Positions 8,730-18,852 of a stretch of 64,000 nucleotides of DNA are shown in pieces. Under the pieces are notes generated by a model. It searched no databases. It saw only the letters and a program-made list of their open reading frames with translations, and was not told the DNA's origin. Positions within the stretch are counted from its first letter, which is position 1; every line of letters begins with the position of its first letter. The position numbers and the translations under genes are program-made. This DNA is from JAJPKK01 sp963800215 (GTDB taxonomy: Bacteria > Pseudomonadota > Alphaproteobacteria > Rhizobiales > Xanthobacteraceae): the NCBI GenBank assembly GCA_963800215.1, contig CAWCZY010000007.1:682001-746000 (forward strand), in the 5' to 3' direction.

Positions 8730-9065
8730 TTAGTCCCCAGTCCCCGGCTCCGGCGAAAAATATTGCAACTTGTCCTTGACCCCCTCCCAATCCTTTCCAT
8801 CGGGCGGCCCGTCGCGCTTGACGGTGATGTTCGGCCAAGTCTTGGCGTATTCCGCGTTGATTCCCAGCCACTTCTCCAGGCCGGGCTCGGTGTCGGGCTT
8901 GATCGCCTCGGCGGGGCATTCGGGCTCGCAGACGCCGCAATCGATGCACTCGTCGGGGTGAATGACGAGCATGTTCTCGCCTTCATAGAAGCAGTCGACC
9001 GGGCACACCTCGACGCAGTCCATGTACTTGCACTTAATGCAACTCTCGACGACGACATAGGTCAT
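8730..9065 (-). CDS. fdxA: Seven-iron ferredoxin FdxA
   Basis: A 111-residue ferredoxin. MTYVVVESCIKCKYMDCVEV gives the first cysteine set (C-x2-C-x4-C, then CPVD), and CIDCGVCEPECP the second, as in the 3Fe-4S/4Fe-4S (7Fe) ferredoxins related to Azotobacter FdI and Bradyrhizobium FdxA. The tail (EKWLGINAEYAKTWPNITVK to the end) is the helical extension typical of this type. It is a soluble electron carrier; the partner is not known. ATG 9065 has GGGAG upstream and matches the family start. It lies between carD and the S4-domain gene on the same strand, the usual rhizobial order. Confidence 0.93.
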   Translation of the reverse strand: MTYVVVESCIKCKYMDCVEVCPVDCFYEGENMLVIHPDECIDCGVCEPECPAEAIKPDTEPGLEKWLGINAEYAKTWPNITVKRDGPPDGKDWEGVKDKLQYFSPEPGTGD

Positions 9066-9206
9066 GTTAGACGCTCCCGCCCGCACCACGCTTCCGGTCA
9101 CGGGGTGCTAGCGCAGGAAAGAGGCGCGTGCAACCATCACCGGTCCAAGCGGTGTAGGACACGATCACTTCCGCTGACAACCCGAGATATATGATCCGGC
9201 CTCGCC

Positions 9207-9521
9207 CTATGCGAGGTCCTCGAACAGCCGCTGGGCACCGTCGGCATCGCCGCGGCGCGGCGCAAAGCCGCATACCCGCAGTACGCGCACGCCGTGGTCG
9301 AGCGCGACCGTCACCACATCCCCGCATCTCACCGGCGCGGCCGGCGCCTCGACGCGGGCGCCATTGACACGGACATAGCCGGCGGCGGTGAGCGCGGCTG
9401 CGGCCTCGCGGGTGCGGACCACCCGGGCATGCCAGAGCCATTTGTCGATTCGCTGGCGTTCCGCGCTTACGCCCGCGTCCGAGGCTCGGCGGCCATCGGC
9501 GGCGTGCTGGCGCACGGGCAC
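9207..9521 (-). CDS. S4-domain RNA-binding protein (HSP15/RluA-type S4 fold)
   Basis: A 104-residue protein whose centre is an S4 RNA-binding domain: RIDKWLWHARVVRTREAAAA, LTAAGYVRVNG and VRCGDVVTVA. This is the build of ribosome-associated heat-shock protein 15 and its alphaproteobacterial relatives, which bind rRNA or stalled 50S subunits. The start is GTG 9521, one base after the stop codon of the helicase gene, so translation of the two is probably coupled. The first 20 residues are an unconserved leader; an internal start close to the S4 domain cannot be ruled out. Confidence 0.82.
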   Translation of the reverse strand: MPVRQHAADGRRASDAGVSAERQRIDKWLWHARVVRTREAAAALTAAGYVRVNGARVEAPAAPVRCGDVVTVALDHGVRVLRVCGFAPRRGDADGAQRLFEDLA

Positions 9522-9522
9522 G

Positions 9523-12500
9523 CTAATGGCGCTCCTTGGCGTTTGCCTCCAGCTGGGCCTTCAGGGCAGCGAGCTTGGCAAACGGCGAGTTGGGATCCGG
9601 CTGCTTCTCGCGCTCCCTGCGCTGGGGCGGATCGCGGCGATCCTTGTGGTCGTGTTGGCGATGGTCTTGGTTGCGATGGTCTTGTTGCGATGCTCTTGGC
9701 GATCCTTGGCAAAGGCCGGCCGCTCGCCGGAGCGCCGTTCGCCCCGCGATTCGGGACGCGAATTGGGAGGACGGTCGCCTGATTCGCGCGCTGCGGGCTG
9801 ATCGCCGCGATCCCTGCGAAATTGCCCCGGCGGCCCGCGCCGATGGCGGCGGTGCTGGGGCTTCTCGGGCTCGGTTCCCGCTTCCGCGGCGACGGCGGGT
9901 GCTTCGGCCGTAGCTCCAGGCGCGGCCACGCCCTCCGCGGCCTGGGCCGGACGGTCGCCCCCGCGGTGCGGGCGGCGTGCCGGACGACGTGGGCCGCGGC
10001 GCTCCTCACCCCGGCCGCCGGGCCGCCACACCTCGATCAGTTCCGGCTCAGCCGGCGATTCGGACGTTGCGGCCTGCCCCGGCGCCTCCGAGGGCGTCGC
10101 CTCGCCCGCCGCTGCCTGGGTGACCTCATCGATGGCCGATTCGGCCGACTGCGCGCCGGTCTCGATCACGGCTTGCGTCTCCATGGGGTCCGGTCCCGCT
10201 ACCGCGGACGGCTCCTGGGCCGTGACATCTGGCTGCGAATCGACCGCGGCCTCGATTCCGTCCGGCGCCGGCTCGCCGGGCGCGGGCGCCGCGGCGTCCA
10301 CGCCAGCACAGATTTCCGCGGCGGCACCGGTATCCCCGACGGCCTCATCAGGCGGCGACGCCGGGTCCCCGGAAGGCGCCTCGGCCGCGGCCGGTGCCTC
10401 CACCGCCGGCACGGCGGCCGCCGGCTCCGGCGGCTTCGGCCGCTTCTCCATGCGATAGCCCAGCGCCCGCAGGATCGAGGCGAAATCCTCCCCCGACGAT
10501 CCCGTGAGCGAGGTCATCGCCTGGGTCACGGTGAAGCCGATCCCTTCGAAGGCCCCGCTGGGCTTCGACCCGTTCGAATTGGGCCGCCAGGCGAGCGCCG
10601 GCCGGATCAGGTCGGCGAGCCGTTCGAGGATGTCGACCCGCACCGCACGCTCGGCGCACACCCGGTAGCCGATGGTGCGGTAGAGCGTGCGCTGGATCTC
10701 CTTGTCGGCCGGAAACGAGGTGCGTCCGCTGGCGGCGAGCCGCTGCAGATCGTCGAGCCCCTTCATCTCCGGGCCGCCATGCTTGAGCGCCCACAGCTGC
10801 GCCGCCAGCGAGCGCGGCGCCGGCTTGAGCAGGGCGGGCACATAGACGTGATAGGCGCCGAACCGCACCCCGTGCTTGCGCAGGACTGCGCGGGAGGCCT
10901 GGTCGAGGCTCTTGAGGTCGTCGGCGACCTTGCTGCGCTCCAGGACGCCCAGCGTTTCCACGACCTGATAGGCGATGCCGCGGGCGAGGCCGGTGATGTC
11001 CTCGGCGGCCGAGAGCAGGAACAGCGGGCCGAGCAGTCGCTCCACATAGGTGCGCAGCCACAGGTCGAGACGCGTCTGCACCGCATCGAGCGCCGCCCCG
11101 GTCAACTGCTCGTCGGCGAGAATGCGCACCCGCGGGCGCAGCACCATGTCGCCGGCGACGACCTTGGCGACCGGCTCGCCGATCCAGCGGATCGTCGCGT
11201 CGGAGGTCAGCACGAACTGCGCGTCCGGCGCGTGGGCGAGCTTGTCGGCGCGCGCTTCGATCTCGCCGGACAGCGCCTTCTGCGCCGCGGCCGACAGCGC
11301 CTTGGCGTCCGAGGTTCCCGCCGTCGTATCGGGCGCGAAACGGAAGCCGTCGAGCCGGCCGATGGTATGGCCTTCGACGACGACCTCGCCGGTTTTCGTG
11401 ATCTCTGTTTCCAGCATCGTGTTCTCTCGCAACCGCCGCATCAACACGCTGGTGCGGCGGTCGACAAACCGTTCGGCCAGCCGCTCGTGCAGCGCATCGG
11501 ACAGCCTGTCCTCGATCGCGCGGGTGACGCCCTGCCAGTGATCGGGATCGGACAGCCAGTCCGGACGGTTCGCCGCAAAGGTCCAGGTCCTGATATGTGC
11601 GATGCGCGTCGAAAGCGTGTCGATATCGCCATCGGTGCGATCTGCCTGCTCGATCTGGCGGGCAAACCAATCGTCGGAAATCCTACCCTCCCGCAGCAGA
11701 AAACCATAGAGGGTCACTGCGAGTTCGGCATGGGTGGCCGGAGAAATTTTCCGGTAGTCGGGAATCTGGCAAACCTCCCACAGCCGCTCGATGGCGGCGC
11801 GGCCGGTCGCGAGCGCACGGACCTCCTCGTCGCGCGCGGCATGCTCGAGCACCAGGATGTCCTCGGCGACCGGCGCGCGGGTGAGGCCCGAAAGCGTCGG
11901 CGTCGCCGCGAGCGAGGCGGACAGCGCGCCGAGCGAGGAGAAGTCGAGCTCGCTATTGCGCCATTGCAGCACCTTCACCCGCTTCGAAGGCATGGCTTTC
12001 CAGCGCATGCACGAGTTCGGCGTCGAACGGCGGGCAGCGACCGGTGGTGCCGAAAGTGCCGTCGCGGGTGGCGCGGCCGGCACGGCCGGCGATCTGGGCG
12101 AATTCCGCCGGGTTGAGGCGGCGGAACTGATAGCCGTCGAATTTGCGGTCGGAGGCGAAGGCGACATGATCGACGTCGAGGTTCAATCCCATGCCGATGG
12201 CGTCGGTGGCGACGAGATAGTCGACGTCGCCGGACTGATAGAGCGCGACCTGGGCGTTGCGGGTGCGCGGCGACAGCGAGCCGAGCACGACGGCGGCCCC
12301 GCCGCGCTGACGCCGGATCAATTCGGCGATCGCATAGACCTCGTCGGACGAAAAGGCGACGATCGCGGTGCGGCGCGGCTGGCGCGTGATCTTCTTCTCG
12401 CCCGCGAAGGCGAGCTGCGACAAGCGCGGCCGGCTCAGGATGTTGGCGCCGGGAAGCAGCCGCTCGATCATCGGGCGTACGGTCGCCGCGCCCAGCACCA

Positions 12501-12903
12501 GGGTCTCCTCGCGGCCCCTGCGGTTGAGCATGCGATCGGTGAAAACGTGGCCGCGCTCGAGATCGGCGCCGAGCTGGACTTCGTCGACGGCGACGAAAGC
12601 GACATCGAGGTCGCGCGGCATCGCCTCGACGGTCGAGACCCAGAAGCGCGGATTGGCCGGCTTGATCTTCTCCTCGCCGGTGATGAGGGCGACGGCGTCC
12701 GCGCCCGCCCGTTCGCACGCCTTGTTGTAGACCTCGCGGGCAAGCAGCCGCAGCGGCAGCCCGATGATGCCGGAGGAATGCGCGAGCATGCGCTCGATGG
12801 CAAGATGGGTCTTGCCGGTGTTGGTCGGCCCCAGCACCGCGGTGACGCCGTGGCCGCGGGCGCGCGGGTCGCGCTCCCCGGGTGAACTGAACGAGATGGG
12901 CAT
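9523..12903 (-). CDS. Large Suv3-like DEAD/DEAH-box helicase; two frameshifts
   Basis: The N-terminal part has VTAVLGPTNTGKTHLA (Walker A), VDEVQLGADLERGH (motif II), LGAATVRPM (motif III), SDEVYAIAELIR and AIGMGLNLD, and the motif VI pattern QIAGRAGRATRDG, matching Suv3-type RNA helicases. After an extra base near 11983 the frame shifts and the protein continues as VKVLQWRNSELDFSSLGALS, a long helical middle, and a Pro/Ala/Glu then Arg/Gly-rich tail. A missing base near 9684, in a 15-bp repeat, must be restored to read the conserved end DPNSPFAKLAALKAQLEANA and stop at 9523. Corrected length is about 1125 residues. ATG 12903 is chosen because GGAGG precedes it by 7 bases. In rhizobia it sits beside the S4 gene, as here. 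Confidence 0.82.
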
Positions 12904-13279
12904 TCCAGCCTCCGCCGGCGCGCGGACCGGCCGGCGCGTCACTTACACGAGCTATCTGTACCACAATGTGACGAAAACAGCGGGAACGGCCGCTGCATCC
13001 TCGAGGCCTGGAACGAGTTCGAACAAAGCACGCCCGAATCGCTGACTCCGCCGTTATTGATTTCGTTCTCACCAATATCTAGTGAGAGTCCGTCCAAGCC
13101 TCCACCAAATCCTGATGAATCCTCGTCTCAAGCACGCCAAGAGCAGGTGGAGAAGCGTCAACACCGCGCGCCGGTTCCAGATCGCCCCGCAAAGCATTTG
13201 TCAAGCGACGGACCGCGTTTGCCACAACAAAGTTTCGGCACATCGCGGCAGCGCGGGGCGGCAACGCCGCAGCAAGGGC
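12904..13279. other. Intergenic region upstream of the helicase gene
   Basis: No supported gene. Short frames on both strands lack family resemblance. The stretch 12945-13080 is AT-richer and would be the natural place for the helicase promoter. Some relatives have rpmB near this block; I see no L28-like sequence in this gap. Confidence 0.4.
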
Positions 13280-14146
13280 TCAATGGGTCGGGCTGTTCGA
13301 AGTGAGCCGGTGCGGCGTCGGGGTCGTAATGAATTGGGTCGCTTCCACAACGCCGCGTCCCAACGGGGTGGGAATCGAAACCCGGAACGGCACCACCACC
13401 CGCGTTCCCATGATCGGCGCCAGCCAGACCTCCACGTCGTGCTGGGCGACCAGGTATTTTACCGCCGGACGGCTCGGCACATAGCCGGCAAGCGGCACGA
13501 ACTGGATGGCGCAGACCACCGCAGGCCCCTGATAGCCTTTCTCGGCCCTCACCACGTCCATCCGCTTGTAGCTCATTTGCAGATCGAAGCGCATGCGGCC
13601 GTCGAACACCGGGATGGTGCGCTGGCAGGCCTCGGGGGAGAGGGGATTACCGTTCCCCGGCACCCCCAACAGCACCGCCGACATGGGATCGACGACGCCC
13701 CGCCGGTGAACGTCGGTCAGCGGCACCCGTTCCGGATTGAACGAGGTCGGCGGATTGATGGTGACTTCCTTGACCATGCCGCTGTTCAGCACGATCCGCA
13801 TTTCCTCGAGCTTGTGGTCGGTGGTGATGCTGGAGGCGTAAGTGTTCGGAGAGATTCCGTCGCCGTGGACGTGACCGCGGGAGGCGCCGCTGCCCTGCCC
13901 GCTGGTGAACACGCTCAATATGCCGGCGGTCATGCCGCTCGCCGCCGCAGTGTATTGGTCGTCGCCGATGTCGATGATCCAGGCGCCCTTGCCGATCGGC
14001 ACTCCCGCCAGGCTCGCGGTGTAGCGGGCGTCGAGCTTGCCCTGGGCGACGCAATCCAACGGAGTGGCGCAAACCGCGCCTAGGACCGAACCCGCAATAC
14101 AGAGATGAGCAAAACCGGACAAGGTCAACGGCACGTATGAACCCAT
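13280..14146 (-). CDS. DUF3108 exported protein
   Basis: A 288-residue protein with a signal peptide (hydrophobic core about residues 5-22) followed by the DUF3108 pattern: LDARYTASLAGVPIGKGAW, a set of beta strands, then the motif region VDPMSAVLL with CQRTIPVFDGRMRFDL and a late KYLVAQHDVEVWLAP strand. These are periplasmic or outer-membrane-associated beta-rich proteins of unknown function. ATG 14146 gives a normal signal peptide; GTG 14167 would add seven residues. Neither has a strong ribosome-binding site. It precedes the helicase gene on the same strand but is separated by about 376 bases. Confidence 0.8.
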   Translation of the reverse strand: MGSYVPLTLSGFAHLCIAGSVLGAVCATPLDCVAQGKLDARYTASLAGVPIGKGAWIIDIGDDQYTAAASGMTAGILSVFTSGQGSGASRGHVHGDGISPNTYASSITTDHKLEEMRIVLNSGMVKEVTINPPTSFNPERVPLTDVHRRGVVDPMSAVLLGVPGNGNPLSPEACQRTIPVFDGRMRFDLQMSYKRMDVVRAEKGYQGPAVVCAIQFVPLAGYVPSRPAVKYLVAQHDVEVWLAPIMGTRVVVPFRVSIPTPLGRGVVEATQFITTPTPHRLTSNSPTH

Positions 14147-14507
14147 CTTGATCGGACTCGGCGTCACATTTAGGAGCCGGTTTGTCGATGCGGATTAAGT
14201 CGATTGTATGATGGCACACAACGCTCGGCCGGAGCCTACGCTCCGCCTTCCCGGGCCTGTCTTCCCGGGGGAATTCCGGCGCCCCCTGCGGTCCCTTCCC
14301 GTATCCCTTTGGGCCGACGGCCGGAGAATTTTCGGGAGAACCGCCCGCGCGGTGGTTTAGGCTTGACAGGCCGGGGGTAACCGGGTTTGCCGTCATCCTC
14401 CCGCCGGAACGTCCCGGCGGGCGAACGAGCGGGCCGGCATGATCAGCCTCATCACACGGCGGCCGCCTGCGGCCGCGGAACGGCCTCGGACCGGTAGCGA
14501 ACAGCCC
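14147..14507. other. Divergent intergenic region between the DUF3108 gene and gmd
   Basis: No gene supported. It contains GC-rich inverted segments (for example CGGCCGGAG/CTCCGCC near 14230 and CCCGCCGG...CCGGCGGG near 14400-14420) and should hold the two divergent promoters. Confidence 0.4.
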
Positions 14508-15584
14508 ATGGCCAACAAGGTCGCATTGATCACCGGCGTGACCGGACAGGACGGCGCCTATCTCGCCGAATTGCTGCTGGGCAAGGGCTATGACGTCCAC
14601 GGCATCAAGCGGCGCTCCTCGACCTTCAACACCGGACGGGTCGACCATCTCTACCGCGACCTGCACGAGCCCGATGTCCGCTTCAAGCTCCATTACGGCG
14701 ACCTCACCGACGGCACCAGCCTGATCCGGATCATCCAGGAGGTGCGGCCGACCGAAATCTACAATCTGGCCGCCCAGAGCCACGTGCAGGTGAGCTTCGA
14801 GACCGCCGAATACACCGCCAATGCCGACGCGCTCGGCACCTTGCGTCTGCTCGAGGCGATCCGCATCCTCGGGCCTCGAGAGACAGCGTGCGGTTTTACC
14901 AGGCCTCGACCTCGGAGATGTACGGCAAGGTCCAGGAAATCCCGCAGAACGGAAACCACGCCGTTCTATCCGCGCTCGCCCTACGGCGCCGCCAAGCTCT
15001 ACGCCTATTGGATCACGGTGAATTATCGCGAAGCCTACGGCATTCACGCCTCGAACGGCATCCTGTTCAACCACGAGAGCCCGATCCGCGGCGAAACCTT
15101 CGTCACCCGCAAGATCACCCGCGGCGTCGCGGCGATCGCCCACGGGCTGCAGAGCCAGCTCTTTCTCGGCAACCTCGACGCCAGGCGCGACTGGGGCCAT
15201 GCGCGCGACTATGTGGAGGGCATGTGGCTGATGCTGCAGCAGGCCGAGCCCGACGATTACGTGCTCGCCACCGGCGAATCCCATTCGGTGCGCGAGTTCG
15301 TCGAGGGCGCGTTCGCCCATATCGGCCGGCACATCGAGTGGCGCGGCAGCGGCGTCGAGGAAATCGGGATGGACGCCAAGTCGAACCAGCCGCTGGTGTC
15401 GATCGATCCGCGCTATTTCCGGCCGACCGAGGTCGAGCAATTGCTCGGCGATCCCGCCAAGGCGAAGCGGAAGCTGGGCTGGAGCCACCGCGTCAGCTTT
15501 GCCGAGCTCGTCGCGGAGATGATGGACTCCGACCTGCAACGCGTGCCGCGTGCGAGACAGCGCTATGGCCCACGAGCTGAGTGA
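14508..15584 (+). CDS. gmd: GDP-mannose 4,6-dehydratase, with compensating frameshifts
   Basis: Gmd turns GDP-mannose into GDP-4-keto-6-deoxymannose, the first step to GDP-fucose and related sugars for surface polysaccharides. The start reads VALITGVTGQDGAYLAELL (Gly-rich NADP site), then HGIKRRSSTFNTGR, YNLAAQSHVQVSF; the catalytic YxxxK region is SPYGAAKLYAYW. Between about 14872 and 14952 the frame is wrong: RFYQASTSEMYGKVQEIPQN, which carries the conserved Ser/Glu, is in another frame. Two surplus bases near 14872-14889 and one at about 14951 explain it, after which the original frame resumes to the end. Corrected length is about 358 residues, normal for Gmd. The stop overlaps the GTG start of fcl. 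Confidence 0.9.
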   Translation: MANKVALITGVTGQDGAYLAELLLGKGYDVHGIKRRSSTFNTGRVDHLYRDLHEPDVRFKLHYGDLTDGTSLIRIIQEVRPTEIYNLAAQSHVQVSFETAEYTANADALGTLRLLEAIRILGPRETACGFTRPRPRRCTARSRKSRRTETTPFYPRSPYGAAKLYAYWITVNYREAYGIHASNGILFNHESPIRGETFVTRKITRGVAAIAHGLQSQLFLGNLDARRDWGHARDYVEGMWLMLQQAEPDDYVLATGESHSVREFVEGAFAHIGRHIEWRGSGVEEIGMDAKSNQPLVSIDPRYFRPTEVEQLLGDPAKAKRKLGWSHRVSFAELVAEMMDSDLQRVPRARQRYGPRAE

Positions 15585-16660
15585 CTGCCGTTCCGCATCG
15601 AAGGGCGCCGAATCTGGGTTGCCGGCCATCGCGGGATGGTCGGGTCGGCGCTGATGCGCCGGCTGGCGCGCGAGGACTGCGAACTCCTCACCGTCGAGTC
15701 GCGACCGGCTCGATCTGCGCCGCCAGGCCGACGTGCAGGCGTGGATGCACGAGGCAAAGCCCGACGTCGTCATCCTCGCCGCGGCGCGGGTCGGCGGCAT
15801 CTCGGCCAACGCCAGCCGTCCGGCGGATTTCCTCGACGACAATCTCGCCATGCAGACCAACGTCATCCACTGCGCCGCCTGAAATCGGCGTGCGCAAGCT
15901 GCTGTTCCTGGGCTCGTCCTGCATCTATCCGCGCCTCGCGCCGCAGCCGATCAGCGAAGCCGCGCTGCTGACCGGGCCGCTGGAGCCGACCAACCAGTGG
16001 TACGCCATCGCCAAGATCGCCGGCCTGATGCAGTGCCAGGCCTATCGCGAGCAGCACGGCTGCGATTTCATCTCGGCGATGCCGACCAACCTGTACGGGC
16101 CCGGCGACAATTTCGATCTCGAAGGCGCGCACGTCCTGCCGGCCTTGCTGCGCCGGTTCCGCGCCGCGGCGCTCGCCGGCGACGCCAAGGTCACGATCTG
16201 GGGGACCGGCACGCCGCGCCGGGAATTCCTGCACGTCGACGATTGCGCCGATGCGCTCGTCTTCCTGCTCCGGCATTATTCCGATGCGAGCACGATCAAT
16301 GTCGGCGTCGGCCGCGACGTGACCATCGCGGAGCTGGCGAGCATCGTTGCCGGCGTGGTCGGGTTCAAGGGCCAGATCGGGTTCGACACCTCGCGCCCCG
16401 ACGGCACCCCGCGCAAGCTGCTCGACGTGAGCCGGCTGACCGCGCTCGGCTGGCAGGCGCACACCGGGTTGAAGGAAGGGATCGCCTCGACCTACCAATG
16501 GCTCGATCACGAACTCGCCCATCTGCCGCCCGCCGCGCGGATTTTCGGAGAAGGCGGAGCACGCGGCCTGAGCGAACGGCGACAGGAGACACGACCGGTC
16601 GCATCGCGGGCCCGTTTGTTTCGCCGATCTTTTTATTTTAAGATATCCGAGACGTTCTAA
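15581..16660 (+). CDS. fcl: GDP-L-fucose synthase, several frameshifts in the N-terminal third
   Basis: Fcl (WcaG) epimerises and reduces the Gmd product to GDP-L-fucose. From 15880 the frame is clean: EIGVRKLLFLGSSCIYPRLA, the catalytic TNQWYAIAKIAG (YxxxK), MPTNLYGPGDNFD, REFLHVDDCADA and RPDGTPRKLLDVSRL. The N-terminal third (RRIWVAGHRGMVGSALMRRL, then VVILAAARVGGI) lies in two other frames; one surplus base each near 15590, at 15699 and at 15880 joins them. GTG 15581 overlaps the gmd stop codon (GTGA), so the genes are coupled. The last 25 residues before the stop at 16660 look non-native, so the true end may be earlier or also shifted. Confidence 0.85.
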   Translation: MTAVPHRRAPNLGCRPSRDGRVGADAPAGARGLRTPHRRVATGSICAARPTCRRGCTRQSPTSSSSPRRGSAASRPTPAVRRISSTTISPCRPTSSTAPPEIGVRKLLFLGSSCIYPRLAPQPISEAALLTGPLEPTNQWYAIAKIAGLMQCQAYREQHGCDFISAMPTNLYGPGDNFDLEGAHVLPALLRRFRAAALAGDAKVTIWGTGTPRREFLHVDDCADALVFLLRHYSDASTINVGVGRDVTIAELASIVAGVVGFKGQIGFDTSRPDGTPRKLLDVSRLTALGWQAHTGLKEGIASTYQWLDHELAHLPPAARIFGEGGARGLSERRQETRPVASRARLFRRSFYFKISETF

Positions 16661-16734
16661 CGGGCGGAAGCTCGGGCGGCCCAGTCATTGCTGAGCCGAT
16701 GCCACAATGGCTACGCGTCTTCGGGGAGGAAGCA

Positions 16735-17704
16735 ATGGCGGTTTCATTCGTGCGCTTGGCCGCAACACTCGCGATCGGCGGGCTCGCGATCGGCGGTTCG
16801 GCGTTCGCCGTGAGGGCGGAATTGCCACTCGGAACCTGGACCGTGAAGACGCCGATGCCCACCGCCCGCGCCGAAATGGCGGCAGCCGTGGTCGGCGGCA
16901 AGCTCTACGCGATCGGCGGCAACATCGGCGGCACCGCAGTGCCCCACAATACCGAATACGACCCCGCAACCGACACCTGGAGTTAGCGCACCCCGATGCC
17001 GGTCGCGCGCGATCACATCGGCATAGCGGTGGTGAATGGCAAGATCTACACCTTCGGCGGTTTTACCAACACGGTTCACCAGGGCGCCAGCACCGATGTG
17101 CTCGAATACGATCCCGCCGCCGATACGTGGCGCCGGCGCGCGCCGCTCAAGATGCCGCTCGGCGGGGTCGGTGCGGCCGTCATCGACGGCAAGATTTACG
17201 TGATCGCCGGCCGCGGCCCCGACGGCAAGCCGGTGAACATGCACGCGGTCTTCGATCCGGCGACCGACACTTGGAGCGAGGCGGCACCGCTGCCGCTCGC
17301 CCGGGATCATCTCGCTGTGGTAGCGGCAGACGGCAAAATCCACGCCATCGGAGGCAGGCTCGGCGCGACTGTCGACAAGACCGGCCAACACGACGTGTAC
17401 GATCCGGTCACCGATGCCTGGAGCTCGGCGGCGCCGCTGCCGACGCCGCGTAGCGCGCCCGCCGGAGTGCTCTACCACGGCCTGATCCTGGTTCTGGGCG
17501 GCGAGCTTGCTCCGAAGACCTACGTGGAAAACGAAGGCTACGATCTCAAATCCGGCAAATGGGTGAACTCTCGCGCCGATGCCGGAGGGGCGTCACAATT
17601 TCGGCAGCGGCGTCATCGGACAGGACGCCTATTTCGTGGGCGGATCGCTGAAGCCCGGCGTCGGCGAGCCCACAAACCAGCTCATCGTGTTCACCCTGCG
17701 ATAA
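16735..17704 (+). pseudogene. Kelch-repeat exported protein, broken by a stop and a frameshift
   Basis: An ATG with a very good site (GGGGAGGAAGCA) starts a signal peptide ending about residue 28, followed by kelch blades: TWTVKTPMPTARAEMAAAVV, GKLYAIGGN, PATDTW, then GKIYTFGG, GKIYVIAG, GKIHAIGG, each with the expected GG pair and Trp. A TAG at 16984-16986 interrupts the first blade; reading continues in the same frame directly after it. Near 17569 a surplus base puts the last blade (LAPMPEGRHNFGSGVIGQDA to LIVFTLR, stop 17702-17704) in another frame. With both repaired the protein is about 322 residues, five to six blades, a periplasmic beta-propeller of unknown ligand. Confidence 0.8.
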
Positions 17705-17771
17705 AAGCACAAGCCGGGATCAAAGCACCGCGGCTCGATTGACAAGGCGGCGTTCACCGGAGCGCCCCCGC

Positions 17772-18527
17772 TCAATGGCTTGGCGTGGGCGCGACGTGGT
17801 CCTGGCCTTCGAGCCTTTTGAGGACCTCGTCGGCGCGCTTCTCCACCTCGTCCTGGATCTTCTCGTCCTGCAGTTTCTCGCCTTGCTGCGCCTGCTGCTC
17901 TTCGAGCACCTTCGGATCCGTGGCCGGACCTTCATTGGCCTTGGCGAAGTCCGCCAGCGGCAGTGGGAAGCTCAGGGCAGCGCCGGCCAGATTGATCGCC
18001 TGTATCGTCAGCGTACGGCCGTGCTTGAGCTTGCCGATCAGGTCGGGGGTCGCCTCGTAATCGGCCATGCAGCCCTTGGCGACGCAGGTGAAGAACGGCG
18101 CGGTCATGGGCGGCTGCTGATCGACGATGACGCGGGCGCCGTATTCCAGCAGCAAAGGGTTCGGCAGCGTGATGCGGAACAGCTTCTTCGCCTCGCCTTC
18201 GGGCTCGATCAGAGCGGCCCCGACAAGCGGCTGCCCGGCCTCGGTGTGGGCGTCGCCGCCCGTGTAGCAGGTCTGATTTGCCTGCGCATCCCGGCCCTTG
18301 CCGCAGAACTTCGCCCACGGCGAAAAGATGAATTGCGGCATGCGCGGCGCCGGCTGTGGATTTGCCGCTTGCGGGGCGGCGGCCGCGGGCGGCTCGGCGG
18401 CGGGCGACTTGGCCGGCACCCGCCGTGTCGGCTTTACCACCTTGGAGGCCGCCGGCGGTGCGGCCTGCTGCGCCAGTGCCGCGGAAAATAATACCGCAGA
18501 CAACATCGACACGGCGAATGCCGTCAT
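17772..18527 (-). CDS. Invasion-associated locus B (IalB) family protein
   Basis: A 251-residue exported protein. A signal peptide (MTAFAVSMLSAVLFSAALAQ) is followed by an Ala/Pro-rich linker and then the IalB domain: WAKFCGKG, QTCYTG, LIEPEGEAKKLFRITLPNPL, IDQQPP-like VDQQPPMTAPFFTCVAKGC, MADYEATPDLIGKLKHGRTL, and FPLPLADFAKANEGP. Paired cysteines support disulfides in the periplasm. IalB was named from Bartonella; in free-living rhizobia the role is unclear. A charged, probably coiled-coil tail (EEQQAQQGEKLQDEKIQDEV) follows. The start is set at ATG 18527 with AAGG at 5 bases; ATG 18530 is equally possible. Confidence 0.87.
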   Translation of the reverse strand: MTAFAVSMLSAVLFSAALAQQAAPPAASKVVKPTRRVPAKSPAAEPPAAAAPQAANPQPAPRMPQFIFSPWAKFCGKGRDAQANQTCYTGGDAHTEAGQPLVGAALIEPEGEAKKLFRITLPNPLLLEYGARVIVDQQPPMTAPFFTCVAKGCMADYEATPDLIGKLKHGRTLTIQAINLAGAALSFPLPLADFAKANEGPATDPKVLEEQQAQQGEKLQDEKIQDEVEKRADEVLKRLEGQDHVAPTPSH

Positions 18528-18852
18528 CATCACCTTGCGCGCCGTCCCCAGCCTCACCGTGCTGCCGAGACCGGCCTCGCGCTCGCCGAACCCGCCGAAG
18601 CAGCGCGCGGACACGCCGGCCGTCGCGTCGAACACCGCGGTCATTGCGGCGATAACACTGCCGGCGGCCGGTATCCAGCCGGCCAGGGGCCCACCTCGTC
18701 GATCATCTGGTTTCCCCGTCGTTTCGACCCCAAAACGGAAATAAAGCCCTGCCGAATCCCATACGCGCGAAATCCTCGGCAACACTGTGGCGAAACGCGC
18801 CTTGGGCCGCACGGGCACCCACGCGGATCGGTCTGGCAACACGCTGTCGATG

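Noticed and set aside
9822..12116. A 764-codon open frame on the plus strand
   Set aside because: It lies opposite the helicase gene, whose motifs are clear; its composition is that of an antisense shadow.
12904..13279. Possible rpmB (ribosomal protein L28) next to the helicase block
   Set aside because: The expected L28 sequence is not found in any frame.
13647..15866. A 739-codon open frame on the minus strand
   Set aside because: It runs antisense through gmd and fcl and then in a wrong frame through the DUF3108 gene. No part resembles a known protein.
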